Shown here in pieces: positions 43,512 through 52,157 of a DNA stretch of 64,000 nucleotides; the stretch's first letter is position 1; each line of letters opens with the position of its first letter. The notes below the pieces were generated by a model. The model was not told the origin of the DNA. It made no database searches and saw nothing but the letters and a program-made list of their open reading frames with translations. The position numbers and the translations under genes were made by a program. The DNA lies in NCBI RefSeq assembly GCF_026344135.1, contig NZ_JAPKNA010000001.1, forward strand, positions 434,001 to 498,000. Direction: 5' to 3'. This DNA is from Alcaligenes parafaecalis. GTDB lineage: Bacteria > Pseudomonadota > Gammaproteobacteria > Burkholderiales > Burkholderiaceae_B.

Positions 43512-44342
43512 TTATTTCACGGCCAAGCTTGCATTCTGCTCCCACAGTGCATGGAAATGATGAATGGGACCTTGGCCTAAACCGACCTGTAACTGGTCAG
43601 CCGCTGCGATGGCACCATTCAGGTATTTTTTGGCCAGACCTACCGCTTCGGGCACGTTTCTGCCCGGTAGCAGGGCGGCAATCGCAGAGGACAAGGAGCA
43701 GCCCGTGCCATGTGTATTACAAGTAGGAATGCGGGGTGTCTGAAAGACATGGCGCTGGCTCTGGCCCTGGCCCTGGAGTAAATCCACACTGTCCGGCCCA
43801 TCCAGATGGCCGCCTTTGAGCAATACCCATTTGGGTCCCAGCAAGCACAGCTCGTGTAGATAGGCGTGCATGTCTGCCAAGGAAGCAGGTTCCGGTTTTT
43901 GCAGCAGATCACCTGCTTCGGGCAAGTTGGGGGTCAACACGGTACACAGGGGCAGCAGCTTGTCGCGCAGGACAGACACGGCTTGGGGGCTCAGCAATCG
44001 ATCGCCACTTTTGGCGACCATCACCGGGTCCAGAACAATCGGGCAGTCCAGTCCTCGGCGTTGCAGGCGATCTGCAAGAGCTTCGGCAATGCCGACATTG
44101 GCAATCATGCCGATCTTGATGGCATCCACTCGCACATCATCAAAAACCGCGTCTAGCTGCTCGGCCACAAAGTTCGGTTCCAGCGCGACAAAACGCCGAA
44201 CCCCCTGCGTGTTTTGCGCGACCACGGCGGTAATGACACTCATGCCGTAGGCACCCAAGGCATACATGGCTTTCAGATCAGCCTGAATACCGGCGCCGCT
44301 GGTGGGATCGGTGCCTGCAATACTCAAAACATTGGGAATCAT
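43512..44342 (-). CDS. thiD: Hydroxymethylpyrimidine/phosphomethylpyrimidine kinase
   Basis: A 276-aa ribokinase-fold enzyme that phosphorylates HMP and HMP-P for thiamine synthesis. The N-terminal SIAGTDPTSGAGIQADLKA motif, the DPVMVAKSGDRLL motif and the C-terminal anion hole TCNTHGTGCSLSSAIAALL are all present. It is monocistronic behind a TPP riboswitch on the same strand, so expression should fall when thiamine pyrophosphate is abundant. Confidence 0.96.
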   Translation of the reverse strand: MIPNVLSIAGTDPTSGAGIQADLKAMYALGAYGMSVITAVVAQNTQGVRRFVALEPNFVAEQLDAVFDDVRVDAIKIGMIANVGIAEALADRLQRRGLDCPIVLDPVMVAKSGDRLLSPQAVSVLRDKLLPLCTVLTPNLPEAGDLLQKPEPASLADMHAYLHELCLLGPKWVLLKGGHLDGPDSVDLLQGQGQSQRHVFQTPRIPTCNTHGTGCSLSSAIAALLPGRNVPEAVGLAKKYLNGAIAAADQLQVGLGQGPIHHFHALWEQNASLAVK

Positions 44343-44479
44343 GCGCGGCCTGCCTGTTCAGGGGAGGCCAGGGTGGCCGCAATAGCGTCGACAGGGAAGG
44401 GGGAGTGGTCAGACGACAAGATAGCAACTCCTAGTCAAGGATAGCCATACGGCAGCAAGCGGCGAGCAGGTCAGTACCC

Positions 44480-44578
44480 GTCCCTTCGCCGGCATGACCC
44501 GGATCAGGTTCAACGGGTCACTGCGGTGCAATCTGGCCAGGCAGTTTCTCAGCCTGCTCACCAGGCTCCCCTCGGATT
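44480..44578 (-). ncRNA. TPP (THI-box) riboswitch
   Basis: Read on the minus strand it contains GGGGAGC near the 5' end, the pyrimidine-sensing GCTGAGA, and the segment GACCCGTTGAACCTGATC followed by CCGG and GAAGGGAC, the full THI-box core. It lies about 140 bp upstream of thiD. Confidence 0.96.
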
Positions 44579-44694
44579 GGAACATCGTTTCCTTAAAAAC
44601 GATCTGGGCGAGTATACCTGTGTTCGGTCTACAACTCCTCCGTCAGGAATTGCGTTCGCCCAAGCCAATATCTTCCAGCACCCGTTCACCAGAT

Positions 44695-45483
44695 TTAAAG
44701 CTGGTTGCGGTAAATGGCAGGGGTTTGCCCAAAGCTGCGGCGGAACAGGCTGATAAAGGCGCTGGGGCTGGAGTAACCCAGATCGTAGGCAATGGTGGCC
44801 ACCGGAATACCGGCTGCCAGCATTTCCAGGGACCGCATCAGACGGGCGCGTTGTCGCCAGGCGGTGAAGGTAAAGCCGGTTTCTGTCACAAAGCGACGGC
44901 TCAGGGTACGCAGGCTGACAGCGGCCCAGTCCGCCCAATGTTCCATCCCCTGATTGTTGCTGGGGTCGGCAATCAGGGCACGGGCAATGCGCTGTAGCCG
45001 AGGATCTTGTGGCAGGGGCAGGCCAAATGGCTCAATCGGCAAATTGCGGATTTCATCCAGAATAACGGCGGCAATATGCGCTTGTACGTCAGGTAAAGGG
45101 GTGGCCGGGACCAAATCCCAGGAGCAGGCTCGCAAGACGGATTCGCGCAGCAGGCCTGAGGTACGCAGGGTGCAGGCTTGTTGGGGCAGGTCGGAACAGG
45201 CAGCTTCATCCACATAGACGCTCCAGCCGTGAAAGGGGCCGTGTGACTGGCCTGAGTGCAGCACATGCGGTGGCAGCCAGACCGCATGGATGGCGGGGAC
45301 TACCCAGACAGCATCTTCCACGCCTACGGACAGCAGGCCACGCAGAGACCCGAACAGTTGTCCGCGTGCATGTTGATGCGGTCGGGAAGACAGCTCCGAG
45401 TCGTGATTCCCCATCACCGCAAACAGAATGGGATCCTGGGGGAAATTCAGAAAATCATGCAGACCAATCTTGCGTTCAGGCAT
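44695..45483 (-). CDS. AraC-family transcriptional regulator
   Basis: A 262-aa AraC regulator of the NimR type. The N-terminal cupin half has SSRPHQHARGQLFGSLRGLLSV and WVVPAIHAVWLPPHVLH. The C-terminal HTH pair is WADWAAVSLRTLSRRFVTETGFTF and PVATIAYDLGYSSPSAFISLFRRSFG. A target is not evident; the neighbours on either side point away or end nearby. Confidence 0.87.
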   Translation of the reverse strand: MPERKIGLHDFLNFPQDPILFAVMGNHDSELSSRPHQHARGQLFGSLRGLLSVGVEDAVWVVPAIHAVWLPPHVLHSGQSHGPFHGWSVYVDEAACSDLPQQACTLRTSGLLRESVLRACSWDLVPATPLPDVQAHIAAVILDEIRNLPIEPFGLPLPQDPRLQRIARALIADPSNNQGMEHWADWAAVSLRTLSRRFVTETGFTFTAWRQRARLMRSLEMLAAGIPVATIAYDLGYSSPSAFISLFRRSFGQTPAIYRNQL

Positions 45484-45575
45484 GGCGTAATTTTGTTATT
45501 CATTGACCGACATAGTGTACAGCCGCCAAAACCTTTCTGCTTACACTGAAAGCCTTGATCCATAAGGAGCGACTG

Positions 45576-45830
45576 ATGCAAGCACAAGACATTCTTCCCG
45601 ACCATGCCAATGAAGTTCACATTGGCGGCACGACTATCCGCAAAGGAACGGTTGGCGCGTTTTTGCATAATGCCGCCGTGTTGCGCCAAGCAGAGCTTGG
45701 TGACGCACAACGTCAGCAGGCGTTGAACGATATTCTGACTGCTTTACCTGCCCTGAAAGCACTGGGCTTGTTTGATGCCTTGCAGATTCGAGATCCACAA
45801 TTGCGTGATTTTGTGGAGTCCCGGCTGTGA
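45576..45830 (+). CDS. Small conserved hypothetical protein (84 aa)
   Basis: ATG 45576 is chosen over 45555 because AAGGAG lies 8 nt upstream. The product is about 84 aa and soluble (AQDILPDHANEVHIGGTTIRKGTVGAFL, then ALPALKALGLFDALQIRDPQLR). It feels like a widespread betaproteobacterial protein of unknown function, but I cannot name it. It heads a run of three small genes. Confidence 0.65.
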   Translation: MQAQDILPDHANEVHIGGTTIRKGTVGAFLHNAAVLRQAELGDAQRQQALNDILTALPALKALGLFDALQIRDPQLRDFVESRL

Positions 45831-45970
45831 TGAAACATGAGGGCGCAACCGTCCGACCGTACTTGTTGCGCGATATTGCCTGGCTGTATGTGCCTAGCGG
45901 TTTGATGCATGCCTTTGGGGGCGCACCCCGTTCAGGCGCTCGTCGCTTTGACGTGGGCTGTCTTTATTGA
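45830..45970 (+). CDS. Possible 46-aa small protein
   Basis: The ATG at 45830 overlaps the preceding stop (TGATG), and 15 bp separate its stop from the next gene. The product begins MKHEGATVRPYLLRDIAWLY and ends RRFDVGCLY. I do not recognise it; position and coupling are the only evidence. Confidence 0.35.
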   Translation: MKHEGATVRPYLLRDIAWLYVPSGLMHAFGGAPRSGARRFDVGCLY

Positions 45971-45985
45971 TCGCAAGGAGAAGTC

Positions 45986-46372
45986 ATGCAAGTGGATGAC
46001 AGCCAGTTTCCATTGGTGTTTTTAAGAGAGCACGACCAGACGCAAACGCCACAACAAACCCAGGCTCAGTTGGAGGCCTTGTTGAACCGGGGGCAGCGCT
46101 TTGTCTTGTTGACGGAACGTCTGGGTGGTGAGGATCAGGCCCAGGCAGAAAGCCATGAGGAACGCAAGCAACGGGCTTTGTTCTTCAAACAGAATAAGCA
46201 GCGTTTGAAGGACTTATGCGCTGGTATGGTTCTGATCAGCAAAGGGCGGGCGATTCCGGCAGCGGCTCGCTTGGCACAGCAAACCTTGGGGCGGGTGTTA
46301 GGGCTACGTTTTGCTTTTGTCGTGGACGAGGGCGAAGCCCGGCTTGAAGCTCAGCGATTGCTGATGCCTTGA
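45986..46372 (+). CDS. Conserved hypothetical protein (128 aa)
   Basis: A 128-aa soluble, charged protein (FPLVFLREHDQTQTPQQTQAQLEALLNRGQRFVLL at the start, FAFVVDEGEARLEAQRLLMP at the end) with AAGGAG before the ATG. The alternating strand-helix pattern suggests a STAS-like or similar small alpha/beta fold, but no motif supports a name. It is followed by a strong terminator, so it is the last gene of the three-gene run. Confidence 0.7.
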   Translation: MQVDDSQFPLVFLREHDQTQTPQQTQAQLEALLNRGQRFVLLTERLGGEDQAQAESHEERKQRALFFKQNKQRLKDLCAGMVLISKGRAIPAAARLAQQTLGRVLGLRFAFVVDEGEARLEAQRLLMP

Positions 46373-46430
46373 TTCAATCAGGATGGTGCAGGTCTGCGGT
46401 AGTGGCTTTGCACCCTGTATCTATCTCCCC

Positions 46431-46453
46431 AGGCCGCTGATGCGGCCTTTTTT
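46431..46453 (+). terminator. Rho-independent terminator
   Basis: AGGCCGC / GCGGCCT (46431-46437 with 46442-46448), TGAT loop, then a run of T's. Confidence 0.92.
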
Positions 46454-46516
46454 ACGTGTGGATGAAAGCGGACGGTTTGAGATAAAAAACCTGCCCGGTG
46501 CAGGTTTTAGTGTTCA

Positions 46517-46551
46517 TTGACTTATTTTTCTATAAAATATACGGCGTATAT
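46517..46551 (+). promoter_or_regulatory. Promoter with overlapping TetR-type palindrome
   Basis: The palindrome ATATACGGCGTATAT (46537-46551) overlaps a likely -10 region downstream of TTGACT (46517-46522). The gene pair downstream encodes a TetR protein, so autorepression is likely. Confidence 0.65.
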
Positions 46552-46565
46552 ATAAAGGAAAAATG

Positions 46566-47114
46566 ATGAGCACAGTAAAGAGCACCGCACACGTTTTCAT
46601 CGGCACCAGCCTGGACGGATTCATCGCCAAACCGGACGGGGATATTTCCTGGTTGCTGGAGCGCAGCGATCCTGCGGAAGACCACGGCTATATGGCTTTT
46701 ATTGCGGATAAAGACGCGGTTGTGATGGGGCGTGGGACCTACGAAAAAGTCCTGACGTTTGACGCCTGGCCGTACGAGCTGCCCGTGGTGGTCATGTCCA
46801 AACAATTGGCGGACACGCCTGTTCCTGAACATTTGCAGGGCAAAGTCCGTTTCTCCCAGCAAACCCCCGAGCAAGTCATGGAACAGTTTGCGGCTGAAAA
46901 GCGGCAGCGTATTTATGTAGATGGTGGCCAAGTCATCCAGTCCTTTTTGCGTGCCGGTTTGGTGCAGGACATGATCTTGTCCACCATGCCTGTGCTGATC
47001 GGTGAAGGACGCCGACTGTTTGGTGGCGTGAAGCAAGACATGGATTGGAGCCTGGTTTCCAGCCAGAGCTTCCCCTCGGGGCTGGTGCAATCGCGCTATC
47101 AGCTCAAGTCATGA
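46566..47114 (+). CDS. Dihydrofolate reductase/RibD C-terminal-like protein
   Basis: A 182-aa DHFR-fold protein of the RibD C-terminal type (VFIGTSLDGFIAKPDGDISWL, VMGRGTYEKVLTFDAWPY, RIYVDGGQVIQSFLRAGLVQDMILSTMPVLIGEGRRLFGG). Members are NADPH-dependent reductases of unknown substrate, distinct from FolA. The second of two adjacent ATGs fits the AAGGA site. Its stop overlaps the TetR start as ATGA. Confidence 0.85.
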   Translation: MSTVKSTAHVFIGTSLDGFIAKPDGDISWLLERSDPAEDHGYMAFIADKDAVVMGRGTYEKVLTFDAWPYELPVVVMSKQLADTPVPEHLQGKVRFSQQTPEQVMEQFAAEKRQRIYVDGGQVIQSFLRAGLVQDMILSTMPVLIGEGRRLFGGVKQDMDWSLVSSQSFPSGLVQSRYQLKS

Positions 47115-47653
47115 GCCGTGGACGAGGCCGTCCGGCTGGGGGAACCGGCCTGACGCTGGACCATATTCTGCAAGCGGGTCTGGAACTGCTGGACGAAGGC
47201 GGTGAGCAAGGCTTGAGCATGCGCGCCCTGGCATTCCGCCTCGGTGTGACCCCCATGAGCCTGTACAACCATGTGCCCGACCGGGCGGGTTTGCTGCGCC
47301 TGCTATCCGGTCGGGTGTATGCACAGGTTCTGGATGGGCTGGAAGAGGCCGAAACCAGCAAGGCAGAACTACGCGCCATTTTGTTGCGCTATCACCAGGC
47401 GGTTGGCCGTCATCCCCACCTGACCTTGGCTATTTTTAGCGATCAGCAGGCCTTTGCCGGGGTAACGGCCAAGATTACCCAGCGCTTGCAGACTCTCTTG
47501 GCTGACAGTGTGGGAGAGCCTGAGTTGTGGCTGGACATATTGGTAGACCATGCTCATGGCAGCGCGCTGGCTGTATCCATGACTCCTGATGAGTTGACAC
47601 CACCTTTGTATGAGCAGGCCCTGGATCGCTTGTTAAGGGTGATCAAGGGCTAG
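47111..47653 (+). CDS. TetR-family regulator
   Basis: A 180-aa TetR protein starting at ATG 47111 within the preceding gene's stop. The opening SRGRGRPAGG tail precedes the HTH (LSMRALAFRLGVTPMSLYNHVPDRAGLL, about residues 40-67). It likely represses its own operon through the 15-bp palindrome upstream. Confidence 0.85.
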   Translation: MSRGRGRPAGGTGLTLDHILQAGLELLDEGGEQGLSMRALAFRLGVTPMSLYNHVPDRAGLLRLLSGRVYAQVLDGLEEAETSKAELRAILLRYHQAVGRHPHLTLAIFSDQQAFAGVTAKITQRLQTLLADSVGEPELWLDILVDHAHGSALAVSMTPDELTPPLYEQALDRLLRVIKG

Positions 47654-47669
47654 TTCTGGTGCATTTCAC

Positions 47670-49295
47670 TTATTGGGCTTGCAGATCCAGCGTGGTATCC
47701 AGGTGTATGCGTTCAAAGTCTGAAATCAGCACTTGAATGCGAATGTTCCAACTGGCCAGATGGGGCAGCTCAATCGTGGAGACCTCCCATTGATTCTGCA
47801 AAGTGGGCTGGGCAGGGAAGCTAATCGACTCCACTCCGGCTTGTGGATTGCTGAAAATTACCTCGACTTCCTGAGCCTTCAAAGGGCTGAAATCAGCTTC
47901 GTATAAAGCCACGGTCAGGCTGGCGGGGTGTTGTGCGCTGGCCGGGAGATAGATCAGGTCCGCCATCCCTGCATCGGTATGGACATGAGTAGAAATGCTG
48001 GGGGCGGCAAGCTGAGCCAGGGCGCGGGGGGGCGGGGTAAAACGCCACAAGGCAACGACAGCCAGAATCAGCACGACCAGCAAATACTCCAGGCGAATCA
48101 CCCGCCGCATTGCTTGCCGTGCATGGCTATCCTGCTGCAAGACGGCTTGAGTCAAACGGTAGCGGTTATAGGCCCCCAATCCCAGCAGAAGGGCGACCAG
48201 TATCAGCTTGATTCCCAGTACCTGCCCATAGGCGCTTTCCCATAGAGATGAGAGCTGATCGAATTGCACATAGATCAGCGCAGCACCACTCAGGGTCAAG
48301 ATCAGTAAAACAGCGGGAATCCAGCGGGAGAACATGGCCAGGAGCCGGGACTCTTGACCCTGCTTCAGCGTATAGGCCAAGGGCAAGAAAGAGCCTATCC
48401 AGAGCGTCACGGCCACAACGTGCAGCCAGACACTGGGCCGGGATAGCCAGGCGGGTTCTGCCGTGCTGGCATGACCACTGGCAGCCAGGGAGCCGCCCAA
48501 CAGAATCAGGGCTAAAACAGCCAGCCATTTTTGCTTCTTGGGATGGGGGAGCGTCCAGGACAGGGCCGCACAGGCCAAGGCTGTCCATCCCAGCAGGACT
48601 GCCAAGCCCATCGAGGTTGAAGCGGCTGTTTTCCAGGCAGTACCGCTTAACAAGGCAGAAAGTGGCAAGTCCAAGGCATCAACACCGACCAAACCAAGGT
48701 TCAGCAGTAAGGCGATGGCACCCAAGGCCAGCATGATGGGGGAAAGGCGACCGGGTCGCACAGCGGAGTCCGTTGAAGTGCTTATCTGTGCCCGGTAGAG
48801 AGCCCACGCTATGCCGGTGAACAAACCCAGATAGCCCAAGAGACGGGACAGCCAAATCAAGCTATTTCTGACAGGGTCGTTGCCGTTGCTATCAAGTTGG
48901 TTTGCACTACTAGGCACACCGACAGAAAACGTGAGCGTCCCGCCTACGGGATGGCCGTCCGCAGAAATGACCCGCCAACTGAGTCCATAGGTGCCTTGAT
49001 CTTCCAAGGGGGGTAATGCCAGCTCCAGCCCATTGTTTTGCATCCGGGGTTCTTCCAGGGATTCGGTAGAGCCGTCGGGACGAATCAGCTTCATCAATAA
49101 GGGTGAGACCGATTCATTAAAACTGAGTGAAACGGTTCTGGGGTGCTGGGACAAGATGGCGCCACTATCAGGGCTGCTGGCAACTAAAGAGGCGTGGGCA
49201 TGAAGTATGGGAGCCCAGGTCAGTAAAAGCAGGACCGCAAGCAACATCGCTAGCGAGTGGTAAGCCGCTCGCCCACGCAGGATCTGCGTATGCAT
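47670..49295 (-). CDS. Copper resistance CopC-CopD fusion protein
   Basis: About 541 aa from ATG 49295, which has AAGGAG 6 nt upstream. A signal peptide ends near ILHAHA, giving a periplasmic CopC domain (residues about 34-130; ASLVASSPDSGAILSQHP, NESVSP) with a His near its mature N-terminus. About eight TM helices of a CopD domain follow, with conserved His in SGHASTAEPAWL and WLHVVAVTLWIGS, and a C-terminal periplasmic beta domain. Role: copper import or delivery across the inner membrane. It is the third gene of a copper cluster. Confidence 0.92.
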   Translation of the reverse strand: MHTQILRGRAAYHSLAMLLAVLLLLTWAPILHAHASLVASSPDSGAILSQHPRTVSLSFNESVSPLLMKLIRPDGSTESLEEPRMQNNGLELALPPLEDQGTYGLSWRVISADGHPVGGTLTFSVGVPSSANQLDSNGNDPVRNSLIWLSRLLGYLGLFTGIAWALYRAQISTSTDSAVRPGRLSPIMLALGAIALLLNLGLVGVDALDLPLSALLSGTAWKTAASTSMGLAVLLGWTALACAALSWTLPHPKKQKWLAVLALILLGGSLAASGHASTAEPAWLSRPSVWLHVVAVTLWIGSFLPLAYTLKQGQESRLLAMFSRWIPAVLLILTLSGAALIYVQFDQLSSLWESAYGQVLGIKLILVALLLGLGAYNRYRLTQAVLQQDSHARQAMRRVIRLEYLLVVLILAVVALWRFTPPPRALAQLAAPSISTHVHTDAGMADLIYLPASAQHPASLTVALYEADFSPLKAQEVEVIFSNPQAGVESISFPAQPTLQNQWEVSTIELPHLASWNIRIQVLISDFERIHLDTTLDLQAQ

Positions 49296-49348
49296 AGGAT
49301 CTCCTTCAGGCTGATGCACAGAACTTATGCGCATCAGCCGCCGGTGTA

Positions 49349-49885
49349 TTAGGGCTTGGGCAGCAGTTGCAGGGCAGGAGCGGGGGCGTCGGAGTGGTCG
49401 GCTGCTTCCTTGGTGCCAGGAGCTGCCTGATCAATCCAGCGTTCTACGCCTTGCTCACATTCCTGAACGACCGGGAAGTAGAGCGTGCTATTGGGCTTGA
49501 GTTCATCGGCCAGGTAGCTGATGAACACGAACTCGTCGTAGTGTTCGTCCTGCAAGGGGCCGCCAGCCCAGACGACTTCCTGAACGCCAGAGCTGACCTT
49601 GGCGCCCCAACGGGTGTAAGCCTGTTTGTAGTCACCTTTGACGGTTTCCAGTGTCCAGCCTGCTTTGGGTTGTGGTTTCACACCGACCACCCCTTCGGGA
49701 ACACGGACGCGGATTTTGGTCGTGGCAGAGCCTTTGCAGCCATGCGGCACGGATAGAACAGCCTTGTAGCTGCTGCCTACTGACGCTTGCTTGGTTTGCA
49801 GGGAAACGTGAGCAACAGCGGAAGACGCGAACAGCACAGCAGCCATGCCCAGAATGGCACGGGAAGACGTAGAAGAAATCGACAT
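49349..49885 (-). CDS. YcnI-family (DUF1775) copper-binding protein
   Basis: A 178-aa secreted protein. The signal peptide ends SSAVA, so the mature chain begins with His (HVSLQTKQA), the copper ligand in YcnI. The fold segments VPHGCKGSATTKIRVRVPEGV and GGPLQDEHYDEFVF are typical. It likely binds copper in the periplasm and hands it to CopCD, 53 bp downstream. Confidence 0.92.
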   Translation of the reverse strand: MSISSTSSRAILGMAAVLFASSAVAHVSLQTKQASVGSSYKAVLSVPHGCKGSATTKIRVRVPEGVVGVKPQPKAGWTLETVKGDYKQAYTRWGAKVSSGVQEVVWAGGPLQDEHYDEFVFISYLADELKPNSTLYFPVVQECEQGVERWIDQAAPGTKEAADHSDAPAPALQLLPKP

Positions 49886-49937
49886 GAAAAACCTCGGCTA
49901 GATAGAAAAAGAAAGACCGTCAAAGGACGGGGATATA

Positions 49938-50363
49938 TCAAGCGAGGGATAAGGGTGGGGCGCGTGACCCTAAAGGTGGGCCTTGTGCGGGTAGCGGTGG
50001 CCGGGTTTGATTGCTTTCGACCAGTAAAACCGGTCGATACGTAATCAGGCTGATCAGAACAGGTGCATCCAGCGTTGGCAATAAAGCGGGAGAAGCCGCG
50101 ATGCCAAAGGGGCAGTCCTGCTGCGTGTGATGGGTATTGGAATCCGCTTGACCATCCTGGCCGATCAGATCAATCCAGAGCGTATTGGCTGAATTGCCCG
50201 CAGTACAGAAGGTAATGGCAAAACCATTGTCTTGTGCAGAGCGGGTAGGCATATAGCCCGCCGGTACGATGGCGCGACAGACGTAGGCCAGCAGAGCCAG
50301 GCAAAATAGAAGTTGCCAAACTCGGATTTCGCGTAAAACGAAACGGGGACCCAGGGCGCGCAT
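49938..50363 (-). CDS. DUF2946 protein
   Basis: A 141-aa protein with one N-terminal hydrophobic segment (residues about 15-37) and the DUF2946 features YMP and FCTAG...DCPFGIA. DUF2946 genes are often next to copper or TonB genes. It is the first gene of the cluster, 52 bp before ycnI. Function unknown. Confidence 0.8.
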   Translation of the reverse strand: MRALGPRFVLREIRVWQLLFCLALLAYVCRAIVPAGYMPTRSAQDNGFAITFCTAGNSANTLWIDLIGQDGQADSNTHHTQQDCPFGIAASPALLPTLDAPVLISLITYRPVLLVESNQTRPPLPAQGPPLGSRAPPLSLA

Positions 50364-50513
50364 GCGGAAAAGTATATTACAAAACCGGTGGCTGACTGAT
50401 GAGGGGCTTACCAGTTATCTGGCGCCAAACTTTAAGTGAATTTGGATTTGGATGGTTTGCCGGTGCCGTTTTTGTCAGTAGGGCGTTAAGCGTCCCAATG
50501 TTCAGTCACGCAT

Positions 50514-50544
50514 AAAAAAAGCCGCGAACATGGCAGGCGGCTTT
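50514..50544 (-). terminator. Rho-independent terminator after gst
   Basis: AAAGCCGC (50518-50525) pairs with GCGGCTTT (50537-50544), with a T-run on the minus strand, 24 bp after the glutathione transferase stop. Confidence 0.85.
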
Positions 50545-50567
50545 GGTCAGGCAAGGCAAAGCAGCGT

Positions 50568-51188
50568 CTAGGGAAAACCGGCGCATTGCTTTACAAAAGC
50601 AGGCCGTGAGGCCAGGCGCTGGTAGTAGTCTTCAGTCGCCTGGAGTACCGGGCGATCAAACGGCGTATTCAACCAGCGGTGGATGGACAGGCCCAGAATA
50701 ATATCGGCCAGGCTGAACTCTGATCCGGCTGCATAAGCGGGGGTCTGCGCCAAGTGCTTGTCCAGAACGGACATTACCTGCGTCCAGGCTGCCAAGGAGG
50801 CCTGAACCTGTGCCGCATCCTGATGCTTGGGCGATTGACGAACCAAACTCCAAAACGCATAAGTCCAGGTCGGGTTCAGCTCGGACGCCTGCCAGTCCAG
50901 CCATTGATCCACTTTGGCTCGTTGCCAGGCATCTTGCGGATACAAGGCGGTGGGTGCTTGGCGATTAGCCAGATAACGCACAATGGTATGGGACTCCCAC
51001 AGCACGCGATCCCCATCCAGCAGGACGGGGATTTTGGCGTTGGGGTTCAGCGCACGGAACTCGTCCGTGTTCACGTCCTTGAAACCCATGCCCCAATCCT
51101 GCCGCTCAAACTCCAGATTCAGCTCCGCGCAGGTCCACATGACTTTGCGCACATTGATGGAGGATTCTCTGCCAAGAATAGTCAGCAT
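50568..51188 (-). CDS. Glutathione S-transferase
   Basis: A 206-aa GST with a thioredoxin-like N-terminal domain (LTILGRESSINVRKVMWTCAELNLEFE, likely Ser9 or Ser10 as activator; NPNAKIPVLLDGDRVLWESHTIVRYLA is the glutathione-binding region) and an all-helical C-terminal domain. It lies 21 bp behind the ClpP-like gene, probably in one transcript. Confidence 0.92.
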   Translation of the reverse strand: MLTILGRESSINVRKVMWTCAELNLEFERQDWGMGFKDVNTDEFRALNPNAKIPVLLDGDRVLWESHTIVRYLANRQAPTALYPQDAWQRAKVDQWLDWQASELNPTWTYAFWSLVRQSPKHQDAAQVQASLAAWTQVMSVLDKHLAQTPAYAAGSEFSLADIILGLSIHRWLNTPFDRPVLQATEDYYQRLASRPAFVKQCAGFP

Positions 51189-51209
51189 GATGGGGCTCTC
51201 CGGTGATAT

Positions 51210-51812
51210 TTACTTGCTGGCGGGCAGCAGTTCGTCACGGCGTTCGATAATGCGCGAGATCAGGCCATATTCAATGGCTTCCTCGGCACCCATCCATTTG
51301 TCGCGCTCGATATCGTCACGCACACGCTCGATAGGCTGGCCGGTTTCACGGGCAATCACCTGGGCGATACGTTCGCGCGCTTTCATGATTTCCTGGGCTT
51401 GAATGGCCATATCGCTGGCCTGACCACCTGCGCCACCGCTGGGCTGGTGAATCAGAAAGCGGGTTTGTGGCAGGCACACGCGGCGTTCGCGGGCTGCACC
51501 CAGGAACAGGTGGGTGGCAGCACTGCCAACCCAACCGGTACCGACCATGGTGACGGGCGAGGAAATAAAACGCACCACATCATGGATGGCATCGCCCGAT
51601 TCCAGGTGACCACCGGGGGAGGACACAATCATGGTGATGGGGGCGGTGGATTCGGCATCCAGCGCCAGCAGCTTGCGCACGGTTTCCGAGGCGAGCTTAT
51701 CCGTGATGGTGCCAAAGACCAGCACAGTACGGGCGCGGAAGGCTTTTTCTTCCAGAAAGGCACTGTCTTGAGGGCTGGTATCAGAGCGAGTTTCTTTTTC
51801 TTGGCCAAGCAT
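51210..51812 (-). CDS. clpP: ClpP-like serine protease paralogue
   Basis: A 200-aa ClpP-family peptidase from ATG 51812. The triad is Ser97, His122 and Asp171 (GWVGS, FLIHQP, IERDKWM), the same spacing as E. coli ClpP. The nucleophile elbow is GWVGS instead of GQAAS, and there is a disordered N-terminus without propeptide. The usual tig-clpP-clpX setting is absent, so this is a second ClpP whose ATPase partner is unknown. It is transcribed with gst. Confidence 0.88.
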   Translation of the reverse strand: MLGQEKETRSDTSPQDSAFLEEKAFRARTVLVFGTITDKLASETVRKLLALDAESTAPITMIVSSPGGHLESGDAIHDVVRFISSPVTMVGTGWVGSAATHLFLGAARERRVCLPQTRFLIHQPSGGAGGQASDMAIQAQEIMKARERIAQVIARETGQPIERVRDDIERDKWMGAEEAIEYGLISRIIERRDELLPASK

Positions 51813-52157
51813 GGGGAAAGACTCCAAGGGATAAGTGTTCTGTCTGCTAAGGAAAATCGATTGCTCGACTATATCCCGGCTGATGGTCAACCGGGCTTTC
51901 ACTTGGCAATTTTTGTGGTTTTTTTTGTCCGGCCTGGTGGCGAACAATAGCGTTCAGAGCAGGCCGACCAATCAACAGCAGGGTGGTTTTCCCTGCATGT
52001 TCGTCATAGTCTCATGCTTGTTCGGTGCTTGATCGGGAGAACAAGACCTTATAGTCCTGCCTCCCGGATCGGCTTCACAGGAAGGGGGCGATCCACAAGA
52101 AGTGGTTGGGCGTTGAGCCATCACACAGAACTGCGACGGTGTTATGGGAGCTCTGTC
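51813..52157. other. Intergenic region upstream of clpP paralogue
   Basis: A 345-bp region on the minus side between the Slam gene and the clpP paralogue. One small hairpin (GCAGGG/CCCTGC, 51978-51983 with 51991-51996) and a weak GGATCG/CGATCC pair are visible. No gene or RNA is recognised. Confidence 0.5.
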
